NCBI RefSeq assembly: GCF_022655595.1 | Contig: NZ_CP093379.1 | Span: forward strand, 227,001-291,000 | DNA: 64,000 nucleotides | Source of the DNA: Ignatzschineria rhizosphaerae | GTDB taxonomy: Bacteria > Pseudomonadota > Gammaproteobacteria > Cardiobacteriales > Wohlfahrtiimonadaceae | Direction of reading: 5' to 3' | Shown here: one piece after another, positions 17,721 to 26,241 of the stretch | Position numbering within the stretch: the first letter of the stretch is position 1 | How the letters are laid out: each line of letters begins with the position of its first letter | Made by a program: the position numbers and the translations under genes | Notes under the pieces: model-generated | What the model saw: the letters and a program-made list of their open reading frames with translations, nothing else | What the model was told of the DNA's origin: nothing | Databases searched by the model: none

Positions 17721-18560
17721 ATGAAGCATGATCAAGAGAAGTTGAGGAGATATCTGAGTTTATGGGAGCTCTCAGCGGTTGAAGATCCTTTTTATACGGC
17801 TACGAGCCTTCTGCAAAAAGTAGTGGATACAAAAGGGCGTTTTTGTCTCTTAAAAATCACCAATAATGCTGATGAAATGCGAGGAATTGCACAATTAGAG
17901 ATATGGTCGAAGGCTGATAATGGAGCATCTGTAAAAGTGTTTCAGACTGGCCATGAAGCTATTTTATTAGCGTATGCAAAAGAGAGTCGTTCATTATTGC
18001 CGGAAGCATTAGATGAGAAGGGACATATCTCGGTATCAGCAAGAATGGCAAAAAGGCTTGTAATGCTTCATCAATCGCCTCCACTCTCTAAATTTAAAGA
18101 CTTAATACCTTTAACAATAGTTTTTGAATCCTCAATGTTATTAGAGACAGATTCTGTGTTACTACAAAAAGCAAAGCTGATTTCACAAGAACTATTAAAT
18201 GCCCCGGTTTCCCATGTTTCTCTTCATGGGGATGCACATCATGGGAACTTCCTTTATTTCTCAGCAACAGATGTTAGAGCCATTGATTCTAAGGGCTTTT
18301 ATGGTGAACACTATTTTGATTATTTGCCACTTTTTATAAATCCTGATTTGGGCATGATGCGAGTGAACATAAAGCTTTTTGAAGAGAAACTTGTGATGTT
18401 GTGTCATTCTGATAATGACTATGGGCTGGAAAGAGATCGTTTAATTCGTTGGATTTATGTGGGATGTGCATTATCTGCCGCTTGGTTTTTAGAAGATAAT
18501 ATGCAAGAAGAAGCGCAGCAGCAATTACGCTTATTAGCGTTTATCGATTCATTTTTATAG
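17721..18560 (+). CDS. Aminoglycoside/hydroxyurea phosphotransferase family kinase (APH(6)/StrB-like)
   Basis: Eukaryotic-kinase-like fold enzyme. Catalytic loop LHGDAHHGNFL gives D171 and N176; AIDSKGFYGE supplies the metal-binding D189. The C-terminal GCALSAAWFLED and the IDxxGxxGE context resemble streptomycin 6-phosphotransferases such as StrB, not the APH(3') group. N-terminal lobe is divergent, with RFCLLKI as the likely ATP-site Lys strand. Length 279 is normal. It may phosphorylate an aminoglycoside, hydroxyurea or an unknown metabolite; resistance is an inference. It stands alone, with ATG behind an AAGAGATATAAATC leader. Confidence 0.8.
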   Translation: MKHDQEKLRRYLSLWELSAVEDPFYTATSLLQKVVDTKGRFCLLKITNNADEMRGIAQLEIWSKADNGASVKVFQTGHEAILLAYAKESRSLLPEALDEKGHISVSARMAKRLVMLHQSPPLSKFKDLIPLTIVFESSMLLETDSVLLQKAKLISQELLNAPVSHVSLHGDAHHGNFLYFSATDVRAIDSKGFYGEHYFDYLPLFINPDLGMMRVNIKLFEEKLVMLCHSDNDYGLERDRLIRWIYVGCALSAAWFLEDNMQEEAQQQLRLLAFIDSFL

Positions 18561-18787
18561 TTTTTTTATGTCAGCATTTTGTATCGGTTATCCATCCTTA
18601 AAACGTCATATAATCCTAATGATAAGTTCAATAAAATCATCAGTTTCATGATGTTGTGATAAATATCTGCTACTTTTAAGATATTGACCTTGTAAGTAAC
18701 AGGTATTGAGGTTGATAAGCCATCTATTTATTAGTCCCTTGAAGTTTAATCTATTAGGGGAAATCAATAACAAGCGAGGAAGGAGAT

Positions 18788-19378
18788 ATGATGAATTCTA
18801 AAAAAATTCTATTACTAGCTGGTGATTATGTCGAAGACTATGAAATTATGGTACCGTTTCAAGCTTTAACAATGCTAGGGTTTGAGGTGCATGCTGTATG
18901 TCCTGAGAAAAAATTAGGAGATATTGTATTAACGGCAATCCACGATTTTGAAGGGGCGCAAACCTATAGTGAAAAGCCGGGACATAATTTTGTTTTAACT
19001 TATGATTTTGATTCTGTGAAGAGTGAAGATTATGTAGGATTAGTCATTCCCGGTGGTAGAGCGCCTGAATATTTGAGATTGAACCAGCGAGTTTTAGAGA
19101 TTGTACGAGAGTTTGATCAGGCAAAAAAACCTATTGCCGCAGTATGTCATGGGCCACAGATATTAGCAGCAAGTGGTATTTTAAGTGGTCACCAAGTAAG
19201 TGCTTATCCGGCTTGTCATCCTGAGATAACATTAGCTGGTGGTAAATATGCAGATATCGCCGTAGATGGTGTGCAAGTTTCAGAGCATCTTGTTACAGCT
19301 CCCGCTTGGCCTGCTCATCCTGCTTGGTTGGCGGCATTTATTAAGCTATTAGGCGTGAAGATCTCTTTACCACAATGA
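18788..19378 (+). CDS. DJ-1/PfpI family protein
   Basis: Members include glyoxalase III/deglycase-type stress proteins and PfpI peptidases. The 196-residue product has the nucleophile elbow [10 protein letters not shown] with C120-H121, the acidic partner E16 in GDYVEDYE, and [25 protein letters not shown] and [11 protein letters not shown] resemble the longer PfpI/DR1199 branch. AAGGAG is followed by ATATGATG; the second ATG (18791) is better spaced. The 227 bases before it contain an imperfect dyad (ACCTTGTAAGTAACAGGT) near a possible -35, with no clear promoter. The biochemical activity cannot be fixed from sequence. Confidence 0.88.
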   Translation: MMNSKKILLLAGDYVEDYEIMVPFQALTMLGFEVHAVCPEKKLGDIVLTAIHDFEGAQTYSEKPGHNFVLTYDFDSVKSEDYVGLVIPGGRAPEYLRLNQRVLEIVREFDQAKKPIAAVCHGPQILAASGILSGHQVSAYPACHPEITLAGGKYADIAVDGVQVSEHLVTAPAWPAHPAWLAAFIKLLGVKISLPQ

Positions 19379-19440
19379 TAAGTAAAAGATAATTGAGTCT
19401 TTTAACTTTAGACTCAATAACCATAAATAGTAATAAATGA

Positions 19441-19485
19441 GAATTAAAAGGTTGCTTGATTAAAGCTTCCTTTTAATTCTTTTTT
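19441..19485 (+). terminator. Terminator after the DJ-1/PfpI gene
   Basis: GAATTAAAAGG, a 17-base loop and CCTTTTAATTC followed by T residues. A second palindrome (ATTGAGTCT...AGACTCAAT) lies just upstream at about 19392-19418. Confidence 0.7.
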
Positions 19486-19639
19486 ATGAAAGATTACAGA
19501 TAGTACTGTTATCTCGATACTTGAGATATTCAATTAGTAGCTGGGAATAGATTGAGAGCAGAGCGTTTTAAACGATATATGGCCTTTTATTTTCATACTT
19601 AATTGATGTAAATATTGATATATTTTCTTATATTGTTTT

Positions 19640-19659
19640 ATCCTTATAGCTATAAGGAT
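19640..19659. promoter_or_regulatory. Perfect 20-bp palindrome upstream of the DUF3597 gene
   Basis: ATCCTTATAGCTATAAGGAT is fully self-complementary and ends 21 bases before the AAGGAG ribosome site. Position and symmetry suit an operator or a 5' leader hairpin. I could not assign a clear -35/-10 pair around it. Confidence 0.45.
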
Positions 19660-19693
19660 GATTTATTAGTCGTTGTAAGAAAGGAGTTTGGCT

Positions 19694-20068
19694 ATGAGTA
19701 TTTTTGGCGGTATCGTGAAAGGGATTTTTCCCAAGGTTGAAACTAAAAAATTGGAGAATATAGATTTACAAGATAATGCGGCGGTCGCTGAAGTATTACA
19801 AGAGAGCGTAAAGGATGTGGATGTAGCTGCGATCTTAACTGCTTTAGAAGCAAAGTCAGGGCAGAAATTAAATTGGAAAACCTCTATTGTAGATTTAATG
19901 AAGCTATTAGGTTTAGATAGTAGTTTAGATGCTCGTAAAAAATTAGCTAAAGAGCTAGGTTTTGACGGTGATATGAGTGATTCTGCAACAATGAATATGT
20001 GGCTACATCAGCAAATTATGGCTAAAATTGCGCAAAGCGGCGGTATTCTACCAAGCGGTTTACAATAG
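19694..20068 (+). CDS. DUF3597 domain protein
   Basis: The ATG at 19694 (seven bases after AAGGAG) is preferred over an upstream TTG at 19688; it gives 124 residues starting MSIFGGIVKGIFP. The C-terminal two thirds (DVAAILTALEAKSGQKLNWKTSIVDLMKLLGLDSSLDARKKLAKELG, read here in outline) is the DUF3597 pattern, small helical proteins resembling a LysM-adjacent or BON-neighbouring stress family, of unknown function. No signal peptide, so cytoplasmic. Monocistronic, with a bidirectional terminator shared with convergent pckA. Confidence 0.85.
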   Translation: MSIFGGIVKGIFPKVETKKLENIDLQDNAAVAEVLQESVKDVDVAAILTALEAKSGQKLNWKTSIVDLMKLLGLDSSLDARKKLAKELGFDGDMSDSATMNMWLHQQIMAKIAQSGGILPSGLQ

Positions 20069-20091
20069 AATTTTCTCATTTTCTTATAATA

Positions 20092-20125
20092 AAAAAAGAG
20101 CCCGGAGGTAAACTCGCGGGCTTTT
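20092..20125. terminator. Bidirectional terminator between DUF3597 gene and pckA
   Basis: AAAAAGAGCCCG, loop, CGGGCTTTT: the A run on one side and T run on the other let it work for both convergent genes. Confidence 0.8.
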
Positions 20126-20179
20126 AATAATTACTTACTTCAAAATCAGTTTCTAGATCTCACTAGAACCCTGATTGGG

Positions 20180-21790
20180 TTACTTCTTAGGACTAACTTT
20201 TGCAAGTTCAGCACCTAATTCAGTGTCTGTGTATTTATCGAAGTTATCGTTGAAAAGGTCTGCTAATTTCTCAGCTTTCTCAGTCCACTCTGAAGCCTGT
20301 GCGTATGTTGAACGTGGGTCTAAGATTGAACCGTCAACGTTTGCAATTGCTTTTGGTACTTCAAGATTGAAGATAGGAACGATTTCTGTCTCTTCTTTAT
20401 CGATATCACCGCTTAAGATTGCGTTGATGATGTTACGTGTATCTTTAAGTGAGATACGTTTACCTGTTCCATTCCAACCTGTGTTTACAAGATACGCTGT
20501 TGCGCCTGATTCTTGCATACGTTTAACAAGTACTTCTGCGTACTGTGTTGGGTGAAGGAGTAAGAACGCTGCACCAAAACATGCTGAGAATGTTGGTGTT
20601 GGCTCAGTAATACCACGTTCAGTACCTGCAAGTTTCGATGTGAAACCTGAGAGGAAGTAGTATTGCATCTGCTCTGGCGTTAATTTTGATACAGGTGGAA
20701 TCACACCAAAAGCGTCAGCTGTTAAGAAGATAACTTTCTTCGCAGGACCTGCTTTAGAGATTGGCTCTACGATGTTATCGATATGATAAATTGGGTATGA
20801 AACACGTGTGTTTTCAGTTTTTGAACCATCATTAAAGTCAACTGAACCATCTTCTTTGATTACAACGTTTTCAAGAAGCGCATCACGGCGAATCGCACCG
20901 TAGATTTCTGGCTCTTGCTCTTTTGAAAGGTTGATTGTTTTTGCATAGCAACCACCTTCAAAGTTAAATACACCATCATCATCCCAACCGTGCTCATCAT
21001 CACCAATTAATTGGCGATTAGGGTCTGTTGAAAGTGTTGTTTTACCTGTTCCTGAAAGACCGAAGAAGATTGCAGTTTCGCCATCTTTACCCACGTTTGC
21101 AGAGCAGTGCATTGAAGCGATGCCTTTAAGTGGAAGAAGATAGTTCATAACTGAGAAGAGACCTTTCTTCATTTCACCGCCGTACCAAGTACCGCCGATC
21201 AATTGCATGTTTTCAGTTAAGTTAAATGCTACGAAAGTTTCTGAGTTTAAACCCATCTCTTTATAGTTTTTGTTAGATGTTTTCGCGCCATTTAATACAG
21301 TAAAGTCAGGCTTAAAGTTTTTAAGCTCTTCTGCTGTTGGGCGAATGAACATGTTTTTAACAAAGTGCGCTTGCCATGCAACTTCTGTTACAAAACGTAC
21401 TGCTAAACGAGTTTCAGCGTTAGCACCACAGAAACCATCAATAACAAAAAGACGTTTGTTTGAAAGTTGTGTTAAAACGAGGTCTTTAAGATCTGCCCAA
21501 ACTTCAGGAGTGATCGCTTTGTTGTCGTTTTTACCTTTACCTGAATCTGCCCACCAGATAGTATCTTTAGTAGTTTCATCACGTACGATATATTTATCTT
21601 TAGGAGAGCGACCTGTATAGATCCCTGTATCAACGCCTACAGCGCCAAGAGTTGTAACTGTACCCTTGTCATAACCTTCTAGGCCTGGTTTAGTCTCTTC
21701 TTCAAAAAGAACATCATAGCTTGGGTTGTATAAGATTTCTGTTGCGGTGATACCTTGTGCTTTTAGATCATCAATAATCTGTTGTGACAT
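20180..21790 (-). CDS. pckA: Phosphoenolpyruvate carboxykinase (ATP)
   Basis: Makes PEP from oxaloacetate with ATP, the entry step of gluconeogenesis. The 536-residue protein shows [14 protein letters not shown] near 57-70, the kinase-1a P-loop [13 protein letters not shown] at 242-254, the metal-binding [22 protein letters not shown] (from 261) and the adenine-site [18 protein letters not shown]. All match the ATP-dependent PckA family. Codon use is visibly regular, as in the acpP and mdh genes here, suggesting high expression. It stands alone between dacA and the DUF3597 gene. Consistent with growth on amino acids, as is the hut locus. Confidence 0.98.
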   Translation of the reverse strand: MSQQIIDDLKAQGITATEILYNPSYDVLFEEETKPGLEGYDKGTVTTLGAVGVDTGIYTGRSPKDKYIVRDETTKDTIWWADSGKGKNDNKAITPEVWADLKDLVLTQLSNKRLFVIDGFCGANAETRLAVRFVTEVAWQAHFVKNMFIRPTAEELKNFKPDFTVLNGAKTSNKNYKEMGLNSETFVAFNLTENMQLIGGTWYGGEMKKGLFSVMNYLLPLKGIASMHCSANVGKDGETAIFFGLSGTGKTTLSTDPNRQLIGDDEHGWDDDGVFNFEGGCYAKTINLSKEQEPEIYGAIRRDALLENVVIKEDGSVDFNDGSKTENTRVSYPIYHIDNIVEPISKAGPAKKVIFLTADAFGVIPPVSKLTPEQMQYYFLSGFTSKLAGTERGITEPTPTFSACFGAAFLLLHPTQYAEVLVKRMQESGATAYLVNTGWNGTGKRISLKDTRNIINAILSGDIDKEETEIVPIFNLEVPKAIANVDGSILDPRSTYAQASEWTEKAEKLADLFNDNFDKYTDTELGAELAKVSPKK

Positions 21791-21895
21791 GTCTCTCGTT
21801 TCCTAAAAATTTAATCAAAAAATAAACACACACTGTTTACGTGGGAAGTATGATAACGAATAAACTACAAAAATACTACAAAAAAATGTTTAAAT

Positions 21896-23068
21896 TTAAA
21901 GCGCTTCTTTAAACTTATTGATTTTATTGTTAAGTTTGCCCAGGAAGCTCTCCCAAAGGCGTTGGAATATTCCTGTTTTTTCCACATCTTTCAAAGCGAC
22001 AACCGGAAAGCTATGAAGCAGATGGTTGTCGATATAAAACTCTAAATTACCAACTTGCTCTCCCTTCATAACTGGCGCTTCGAGACCACTATTGACTTTG
22101 ATTTGCGCTTTTAAGTTATCATATTGTACACGAGGAAGTGTTGCGGTAATGCTATCACTAACGCCAACAGGTACCGTTTTATCTATCCCATGAAGAACAT
22201 TGGCTCTTGCGATCACTTCATTGGCTTCATAGATTTTTTTGCGATCAAAGTTTTGGAAGGCGAAGTTAATAAGCTCACGTGATACACGTTGACGATAGGC
22301 TTCATTATTAGCGCCCATCACCACCACAATGATACGAAAACCATTACGCTCTGCGCTTGAAGCTAAGTTATAACCGGCGCTATCTGTGTGGCCTGTTTTA
22401 ATTCCATCAACCGATGAATCTTCCCAAAGAAGGGTATTGCGGTTATTTTGCTTAATGTTATTCCAGGTAAAGCTCTTTTGAGAATAAAACTTATAATGTT
22501 CTGGAAAATTTTTAATGAGTGCGCGAGACAGAACGGCTAAGTCAAAAGCAGTGGTGACATGTTCTGGATCTGGTAGGCCACTGGCATTTTTAAAGTGGCT
22601 ATCTTTCATGCCAAGTTCAGCTGCTGTTTCATTCATCTTAACCGCAAAGGATTCTTCAGAAAATGCGATATGCTCGGCAATAGCAACAGCTGCGTCATTT
22701 CCTGATTGAACAATTAATCCTTGGAGTAGATCATTAACAGACACAAGCGTTCCTTCTTCTAAGAACATTCTTGAGCCACTCATACTGCGTGATTTTGCGG
22801 AGACAAGTACTTTATCATTGGCGTGAATAGTCCCTTTTTGTAGGGCATCAGCAGCAACGTAATCTGTCATGACTTTAGTGATACTTGCAGGTTCTAATTG
22901 CAGTCTACTGTTAGATTCAGCAAGTATTGCCCCTGTTTCATAATCCATGATAATCCATGATTTAACGGCATATTCTGGGAGCTGAAGCGTAGAGTTTGGT
23001 GATTGTGCGACGGAAAGTGACATCGAAGTCACCGCCACAGCGCAGATTGTGAAAAGTTTTTTAAACAT
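21896..23068 (-). CDS. dacA: D-alanyl-D-alanine carboxypeptidase (PBP5/6 type)
   Basis: Trims the terminal D-Ala from peptidoglycan pentapeptides. The 390-residue protein has a signal peptide (1-21), the SITK tetrad S62-K65, S122-G-N124, and K224-T-G226, the three active-site motifs of class C low-mass PBPs. A beta domain follows, and the C-terminal FLGKLNNKINKFKEAL is an amphipathic helix for inner-membrane anchoring. It lies 12 bases downstream of rlpA and ends the rod cluster. dacA versus dacC naming is by custom. Confidence 0.95.
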   Translation of the reverse strand: MFKKLFTICAVAVTSMSLSVAQSPNSTLQLPEYAVKSWIIMDYETGAILAESNSRLQLEPASITKVMTDYVAADALQKGTIHANDKVLVSAKSRSMSGSRMFLEEGTLVSVNDLLQGLIVQSGNDAAVAIAEHIAFSEESFAVKMNETAAELGMKDSHFKNASGLPDPEHVTTAFDLAVLSRALIKNFPEHYKFYSQKSFTWNNIKQNNRNTLLWEDSSVDGIKTGHTDSAGYNLASSAERNGFRIIVVVMGANNEAYRQRVSRELINFAFQNFDRKKIYEANEVIARANVLHGIDKTVPVGVSDSITATLPRVQYDNLKAQIKVNSGLEAPVMKGEQVGNLEFYIDNHLLHSFPVVALKDVEKTGIFQRLWESFLGKLNNKINKFKEAL

Positions 23069-23080
23069 AATTTTTTATCT

Positions 23081-23989
23081 TTAGAAATGGATAATGGTTG
23101 TAGATACAGGAAGAGAGAATGCTGCATTTCCTGCTTCTTCACGACTATTATAATGACCAACATAGACACGATATAGCCCTTTATCATACTTGACTTGGGT
23201 CGGTTGTTGCAGTCTATTTGTCATATTTTGTTGAAAGTTGAGTGCATTTTGCTCACTTCCAAAAGATCCTAATTGAATATGGTAACCCGATGCAAGGTTG
23301 CTATTTCCTGCGAGAGATTGCGTTTGATTCGTGTAACTAGAATTAATAAACTCTTGGCTAGGCGGAGCTTGATCGAAGTATTGTTGCTCAACGATCGTCA
23401 CATTATCGCTAGCGCTTGCCTTGGCTGCTGTAATTGCAGATTTTGCCTCAGTTCTAGGATTATTGCGTGGTTTTTTATTGGGATCTAAATATTGGTGTGG
23501 TCCGATAGCTTCAACGATTACCGGCGCGGTTCCTTTTTGGACAACATCAAGCTCTTTTGCTGCTGCATAGGATAAATCAATAATGCGCCCTTTTACAAAA
23601 GGTCCCCGATCATTGACCATTACGGTGATCGATTTATTGGTATCTGTATTTGTGACCGTGACAAAGCTTGGGATAGGTAGTGTCTTATGCGCTGCGGTAT
23701 AAGCATGCATATCATAAGGTGTTCCGCTTGAGGTCGGTTTTCCGTGGAATTTATCCCCATACCAAGATGCCATCCCTTTCTCTTTGTAGCCTTTTGTTGT
23801 TGGAAGAAGGGTGTATGTTTTGCCAAAAACCACATAACTAGAAGGGTTTCCTGATTTGCTTAAAGGAAGATCTTGTGGGGTTGCCCCTCTGCCATTATGC
23901 GCTTTTGGCTTTTTACTACCCGCACAGCTAGCAATCACAAAGATTGCTAGGGTACAGATCAGGAGTTTTTTAGTGGTACTAAATCCCAT
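23081..23989 (-). CDS. rlpA: Septal ring lytic transglycosylase RlpA, lipoprotein
   Basis: Lipoprotein with a double-psi beta-barrel that cleaves denuded glycan strands in some species. The 302-residue protein has a signal with lipobox FVIASC (C22), a DPBB domain at about 75-160 with GMASWYGDKFHGKPTSSG, and VNDRGPF, plus a SPOR domain at about 232-302 (GYHIQLGSFGSEQNAL...). SPOR domains bind denuded glycan at division sites. The stop of mltB and the ATG of rlpA overlap by one base (TAATG), so the two lytic enzymes are translationally coupled. Confidence 0.94.
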   Translation of the reverse strand: MGFSTTKKLLICTLAIFVIASCAGSKKPKAHNGRGATPQDLPLSKSGNPSSYVVFGKTYTLLPTTKGYKEKGMASWYGDKFHGKPTSSGTPYDMHAYTAAHKTLPIPSFVTVTNTDTNKSITVMVNDRGPFVKGRIIDLSYAAAKELDVVQKGTAPVIVEAIGPHQYLDPNKKPRNNPRTEAKSAITAAKASASDNVTIVEQQYFDQAPPSQEFINSSYTNQTQSLAGNSNLASGYHIQLGSFGSEQNALNFQQNMTNRLQQPTQVKYDKGLYRVYVGHYNSREEAGNAAFSLPVSTTIIHF

Positions 23990-25104
23990 TAACGAACTCC
24001 TTTCTTAATCGCCTCTGATACTTGGAATACCGCTAATGCGTAAAGTTTTGAGCTATTGTAACGAGTGATTGCATAGAAGTTGCGGTAACCGATCCACCAT
24101 TCGTCAACTTTTGGGCTACTTGTAACTTCAAATTCAAAAAGCGTCACTTTTGCAGATGGATCTGCATTAGTAATAATGCCGGCATTTTTAAGTTGTGCTA
24201 CTGTCTCTTTAGGTGGTGTTAAGCGCCCTGTTTGTTTGAGTGCTTGATAAGCGTTGTTACTAGTGCTAACGGAGACTTGCTCGGCAATTTTAGCGCCACG
24301 AACCCATCCTGCTTTCATGAGATAGTTTCCAACAGACCCAATGGCATCAACAGGGTTGTTCCAAAGGTCACGTTTACCATCACCATCAAAGTCCACAGCA
24401 TAAGCAAGATAGCTTGATGGCATAAATTGAGGATAACCCATTGCGCCGGCATAAGAGCCTTTATAGCTAAACGGATCCCCGCCATTTTCGTTTAAGATTT
24501 GAAAGAAAGCCGCTAACTCGCCGGAGAAAAATGCCGCTCGTCTTGGGTAATCAAAAGCAAGCGTGGAGAGTGCATCAACGACTTTCCATGATCCGCGGTT
24601 TTGTCCATATCCTGTTTCAACGCCAATAATTGCGGCAATAACAAAGCGGTCAACGCCATAAACTTCTTCGGCACGAATAAAATCGCTCTCATATTGGTTA
24701 TAGAATTTAATACCATCATTAATGCGTTTATCTGTCATAAAGATCGGGCGATATTTACCCCAGTTCATCGTCCCTTCGGCAGGGCGATTCATCGCTTCTA
24801 CGATTTTAGGTTGAAGCTTAGTGTGGTTGAGCACATCTGTCATCCATTTAGCATCAAGATTTTTTTCACGGCTTGTTTTAGTAATAAATGCTTGAACATC
24901 GGCACGTTCTGCAAGGCCTGTGCGCTCAGCTTTTGTTGTAGGATCAACTTTAGGTAAAGGTTTAGATATTTGTTCTGATTGTTGTAGGCGAGCAGGTTCC
25001 GATGCCTTTGATGCTTCGAGATTGCTTTGGCTTGAAACATTTGAAGCACAAGCTGTCATTGTCATTGCGCTAATAAGACTGAGGGTTAAAAGTCGTAATC
25101 TCAT
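23989..25104 (-). CDS. mltB: Membrane-bound lytic murein transglycosylase B
   Basis: Lipoprotein that cleaves glycan strands to 1,6-anhydro products. The 371-residue protein has a lipobox (MTAC, C19) and the MltB family core: FIRAEEVYGVDRFVIAAIIGVETGYG with catalytic E163, DALSTLAFDYPRRAAFFSGEL, GAMGYPQFMPSSY and DFDGDGKRDLWNNPVDAIGSVGNYL (outline). The start follows the rodA stop directly (TAAATG). It sits in the rod-shape operon rodA-mltB-rlpA-dacA, as in other gammaproteobacteria. Confidence 0.95.
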   Translation of the reverse strand: MRLRLLTLSLISAMTMTACASNVSSQSNLEASKASEPARLQQSEQISKPLPKVDPTTKAERTGLAERADVQAFITKTSREKNLDAKWMTDVLNHTKLQPKIVEAMNRPAEGTMNWGKYRPIFMTDKRINDGIKFYNQYESDFIRAEEVYGVDRFVIAAIIGVETGYGQNRGSWKVVDALSTLAFDYPRRAAFFSGELAAFFQILNENGGDPFSYKGSYAGAMGYPQFMPSSYLAYAVDFDGDGKRDLWNNPVDAIGSVGNYLMKAGWVRGAKIAEQVSVSTSNNAYQALKQTGRLTPPKETVAQLKNAGIITNADPSAKVTLFEFEVTSSPKVDEWWIGYRNFYAITRYNSSKLYALAVFQVSEAIKKGVR

Positions 25105-26241
25105 TTATTGAATCCTTTTCGTGATTGATGCGGGATGTGAGTAGATGTTCATTAATATACCAAAGGAGATAAAGAGAGTCACAATTGCAGTCCCTCCGTA
25201 GCTCACAAATGGTAGTGGAACACCAACAACAGGTAAAATACCACTAACCATGCCTGTATTTACAAAGACATAGAAGAAAAAAACGAGGCTAATCGCACCG
25301 CCAACTAGCTGGAAGTAGCTATCTCTTGCATTGAGCGAGATATATAGACCGCGCCAGATGATTAAGAGATAGCAGATAATTAAGAGAGATGTGCCGATAA
25401 GGCCAAACTCTTCACCAATAATGGCATAGATAAAATCAGTTGTCGCTTCTGGTAGAAATTGTAAAGAGACTTGAGTACTGTTTTGCCACCCTTTGCCGTA
25501 GATACCGCCAGAGCCAATCGCAATTTTAGATTGGATAATTTGATAGCCTTTTCCAAGCGGATCTAGCTCTGGGTTAAGAAAGGTGATGATTCGGTCTTTT
25601 TGGTAGTTCTTTAGGCCGAAAAACCACATGGAAGGGATTGCCACAGCAACTGTCATGATGGCAATAAAGATATATCGCCATTGGATTCCGCCAAGAAAAA
25701 GTACCACTACGCCAGAAAAAAGAATAATGATGGCTGTTCCAAGGTCAGGCTGCATAAAGATGAGGGCAAAAGGAATCCCAATAATCATTAAAGAGAGCAC
25801 AATATTTGTAAATGTCGGGGGGATATTGGTTTTATGTAGATAGTAAGCAAGCATCATTGGAACGGCTAGCTTTGCTAATTCTGAGGGCTGGAAACGCATC
25901 ACTTTTAAATCTATCCAGCGGTGAGCCCCGTTTGCTTCCACACCAATAAAAATTACGGCAAGAAGCAGGAGTAGTGCAATGAGATAAAAAATAGGGGTGA
26001 GCTGTTTAATGCGCTCAGGAGGAATAAAGGCGATCACAATCATCATCACAAATCCCCCAATAATTTTCATCGCTTGTGACATCACATAATCCATATTGTG
26101 ATTTGATGCGCTATAAAGTACTAACAAGCTAAAGAGTGTTAGCATGAAAATTAAAAAGGTGAGTACTGTATCGAGATGAAAGAACGCTAAGAGACCTTTA
26201 GGCTTTACCTCTTCAGTATGATATAGCTCTTCATATCTCAT
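25105..26241 (-). CDS. rodA: Peptidoglycan glycosyltransferase RodA
   Basis: SEDS-family polymerase that works with PBP2 in side-wall elongation. The 378-residue protein is highly hydrophobic with about ten membrane segments. SEDS signatures: MRFQPSELAKLAVPMMLAYYL, IFMQPDLGTA, the putative catalytic-region FLNPELDPLGKGYQIIQSKIAIGSGGIYGKGW, FLPEATTDFIYAIIGEEFGLIG and GVPLPFVSYGGT (in outline). The ATG lies 11 bases inside the end of mrdA. Next gene mltB starts immediately at its stop. Confidence 0.97.
   Translation of the reverse strand: MRYEELYHTEEVKPKGLLAFFHLDTVLTFLIFMLTLFSLLVLYSASNHNMDYVMSQAMKIIGGFVMMIVIAFIPPERIKQLTPIFYLIALLLLLAVIFIGVEANGAHRWIDLKVMRFQPSELAKLAVPMMLAYYLHKTNIPPTFTNIVLSLMIIGIPFALIFMQPDLGTAIIILFSGVVVLFLGGIQWRYIFIAIMTVAVAIPSMWFFGLKNYQKDRIITFLNPELDPLGKGYQIIQSKIAIGSGGIYGKGWQNSTQVSLQFLPEATTDFIYAIIGEEFGLIGTSLLIICYLLIIWRGLYISLNARDSYFQLVGGAISLVFFFYVFVNTGMVSGILPVVGVPLPFVSYGGTAIVTLFISFGILMNIYSHPASITKRIQ

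Noticed and set aside
24840-25111. Overlapping open frames on both strands at the start of mltB
   Set aside because: Shadows of mltB, whose lipobox and family motifs are clear in the third frame.
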